A DNA stretch of 5,998 nucleotides from an uncultured Eubacteriales bacterium (GTDB taxonomy: Bacteria; Bacillota; Clostridia; Oscillospirales; Oscillospiraceae): contig CAJKSU010000176.1 of NCBI GenBank assembly GCA_905202605.1, positions 1-5,998 of the forward strand, given 5' to 3'. This document shows positions 5,689-5,998 of the stretch, in pieces. Every line of letters starts with the position of its first letter. Within the stretch, counting starts at the first letter, position 1. The notes under the pieces were generated by a model that worked only from the letters and a program-made list of their open reading frames with translations, had not been told where the DNA came from and ran no database searches. The position numbers and the translations under genes are program-made.

Positions 5689-5690
5689 AA

Positions 5691-5766
<76 letters not shown>

Positions 5767-5783
5767 ATATGAACTTAAGTAAC

Positions 5784-5860
5784 TGGTGGGCCCTCAGGGA
5801 CTCGAACCCTGGACCGACCGGTTATGAGCCGGTTGCTCTAACCAACTGAGCTAAAGGCCC
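5784..5860 (-). tRNA. tRNA-Met (CAT), probably elongator
   Basis: The 77-nt gene has acceptor GGGCCTT with AGGGCCC, D-stem GCTC/GAGC, anticodon arm ACCGG-CTCATAA-CCGGT giving anticodon CAT, T-stem CAGGG/CCCTG with TTCGAGT, discriminator A and an encoded CCA tail. The first pair is G-C, and the three G-C pairs of an initiator anticodon stem are not present as GGG/CCC, so it is not initiator tRNA. An Ile2 tRNA, whose CAT anticodon is modified to lysidine, has a similar loop and cannot be excluded by eye; the overall sequence looks like the elongator Met of Firmicutes. Confidence 0.9.
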
Positions 5861-5877
5861 AAAATTTCAATCTAGAA

Positions 5878-5907
5878 GTAATGCCGCCACAATTGTGACG
5901 GCATTAC
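5878..5907. repeat. Strong hairpin between tRNA-Asn and tRNA-Met
   Basis: GTAATGCCG (5878-5886) and CGGCATTAC (5899-5907) form a perfect 9-bp stem. After one C/A mismatch on the plus strand it continues into the palindrome CACAATTGTG. On the minus strand, the direction of the tRNAs, the sequence after it is TTCTAGATTG, not a T-run, so it is a poor terminator. It may help separate the two tRNAs during processing or be a small dispersed repeat. Confidence 0.6.
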
Positions 5908-5915
5908 CGCTTGAT

Positions 5916-5991
5916 TGGCTCCCCAAGTTGGACTCGAACCAACGACCCTGCGATTAACAGTCGCATGCTCTACCGACTGAGCTATTGAGGA
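5916..5991 (-). tRNA. tRNA-Asn (GTT)
   Basis: The 76-nt gene shows acceptor TCCTCAA with TTGGGGA (one T-G pair), D-stem GCTC/GAGC, anticodon arm TGCGA-CTGTTAA-TCGCA giving anticodon GTT, variable loop GGGTC, T-stem GTTGG/CCAAC with TTCGAGT, discriminator G and an encoded CCA tail. It is the first tRNA of the cluster inside the window. Its promoter, and perhaps more tRNA genes, must lie beyond the right edge. Confidence 0.97.
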
Positions 5992-5998
5992 ATATAAA

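Larger units (their letters stand above)
5338..5690. other. Convergent intergenic region with no clear gene
   Basis: These 353 bases separate the kinase operon from the tRNA operon. They hold the rest of the tRNA-Trp fragment, a plus-strand terminator (5381-5420), a small inverted repeat CTCTAGA (5428-5434) / TCTAGAG (5444-5450) with a C-rich loop, an A-rich stretch (5465-5495), a seven-codon frame with a strong ribosome binding site (5544-5583), a spaced inverted repeat GGTTATC (5592-5598) / GATAACC (5639-5645), and the minus-strand tRNA terminator (5659-5688). The base composition of 5450-5650 is visibly more AT-rich than the genes around it, which fits foreign or decayed DNA. Confidence 0.6.

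Overview
The window reads as chromosomal DNA of a gut-type, moderately GC-rich Firmicute, most likely a clostridial (Oscillospirales/Lachnospirales-like) species. This is an inference. It rests on strong AGGAGG-type ribosome binding sites on nearly every gene, CCA-encoded tRNA genes, Firmicute-style protein families (a YusI-like ArsC/Spx protein, a TrmB methyltransferase, a Van/Pho-type two-component pair) and a G+C content that looks slightly above 50%. No phage, CRISPR or complete transposon is visible.

Left part (1-2254, minus strand): a three-gene cluster is read right to left. It begins with a macrodomain protein carrying an extra C-terminal helix-turn-helix-like domain (2254-1226), followed after 4 nt by an ArsC/Spx-like thioredoxin-fold protein (1221-865) and then a small von Willebrand factor A (vWA) protein with an intact metal site (785-150). 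A promoter with an extended -10 sits at 2319-2347. A long bulged hairpin at 791-844 lies between the second and third genes. Its 3' arm contains the Shine-Dalgarno of the vWA gene and runs into a U-rich stretch, so it looks like an attenuator or a translational lock. A GC-rich hairpin (67-105) follows the cluster.

Middle part (2414-5337, plus strand): a second operon diverges from the first. A good sigma-A-like promoter (TTTACG-17-TATAAT, 2414-2442) precedes trmB (tRNA m7G46 methyltransferase), an OmpR-family response regulator and a membrane histidine kinase. The three genes overlap at their stop/start codons (4 nt and 1 nt) and are probably translationally coupled. A transcription terminator hairpin follows at 5381-5420.

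Right part (5335-5998): three tRNA genes on the minus strand, in transcription order Asn(GTT), Met(CAT) and Trp(CCA), end at a strong terminator (5659-5688). The operon converges on the kinase operon. The most unusual feature is a perfect 31-nt copy of the anticodon arm and variable loop of the adjacent tRNA-Trp gene. It lies in inverted orientation at 5335-5365, exactly at the end of the kinase gene, and supplies its TAG stop codon. The space between the two copies holds terminators, a small inverted repeat and a seven-codon reading frame with a very good ribosome binding site, possibly a gene remnant. This looks like the scar of a past recombination or integration at the tRNA gene.
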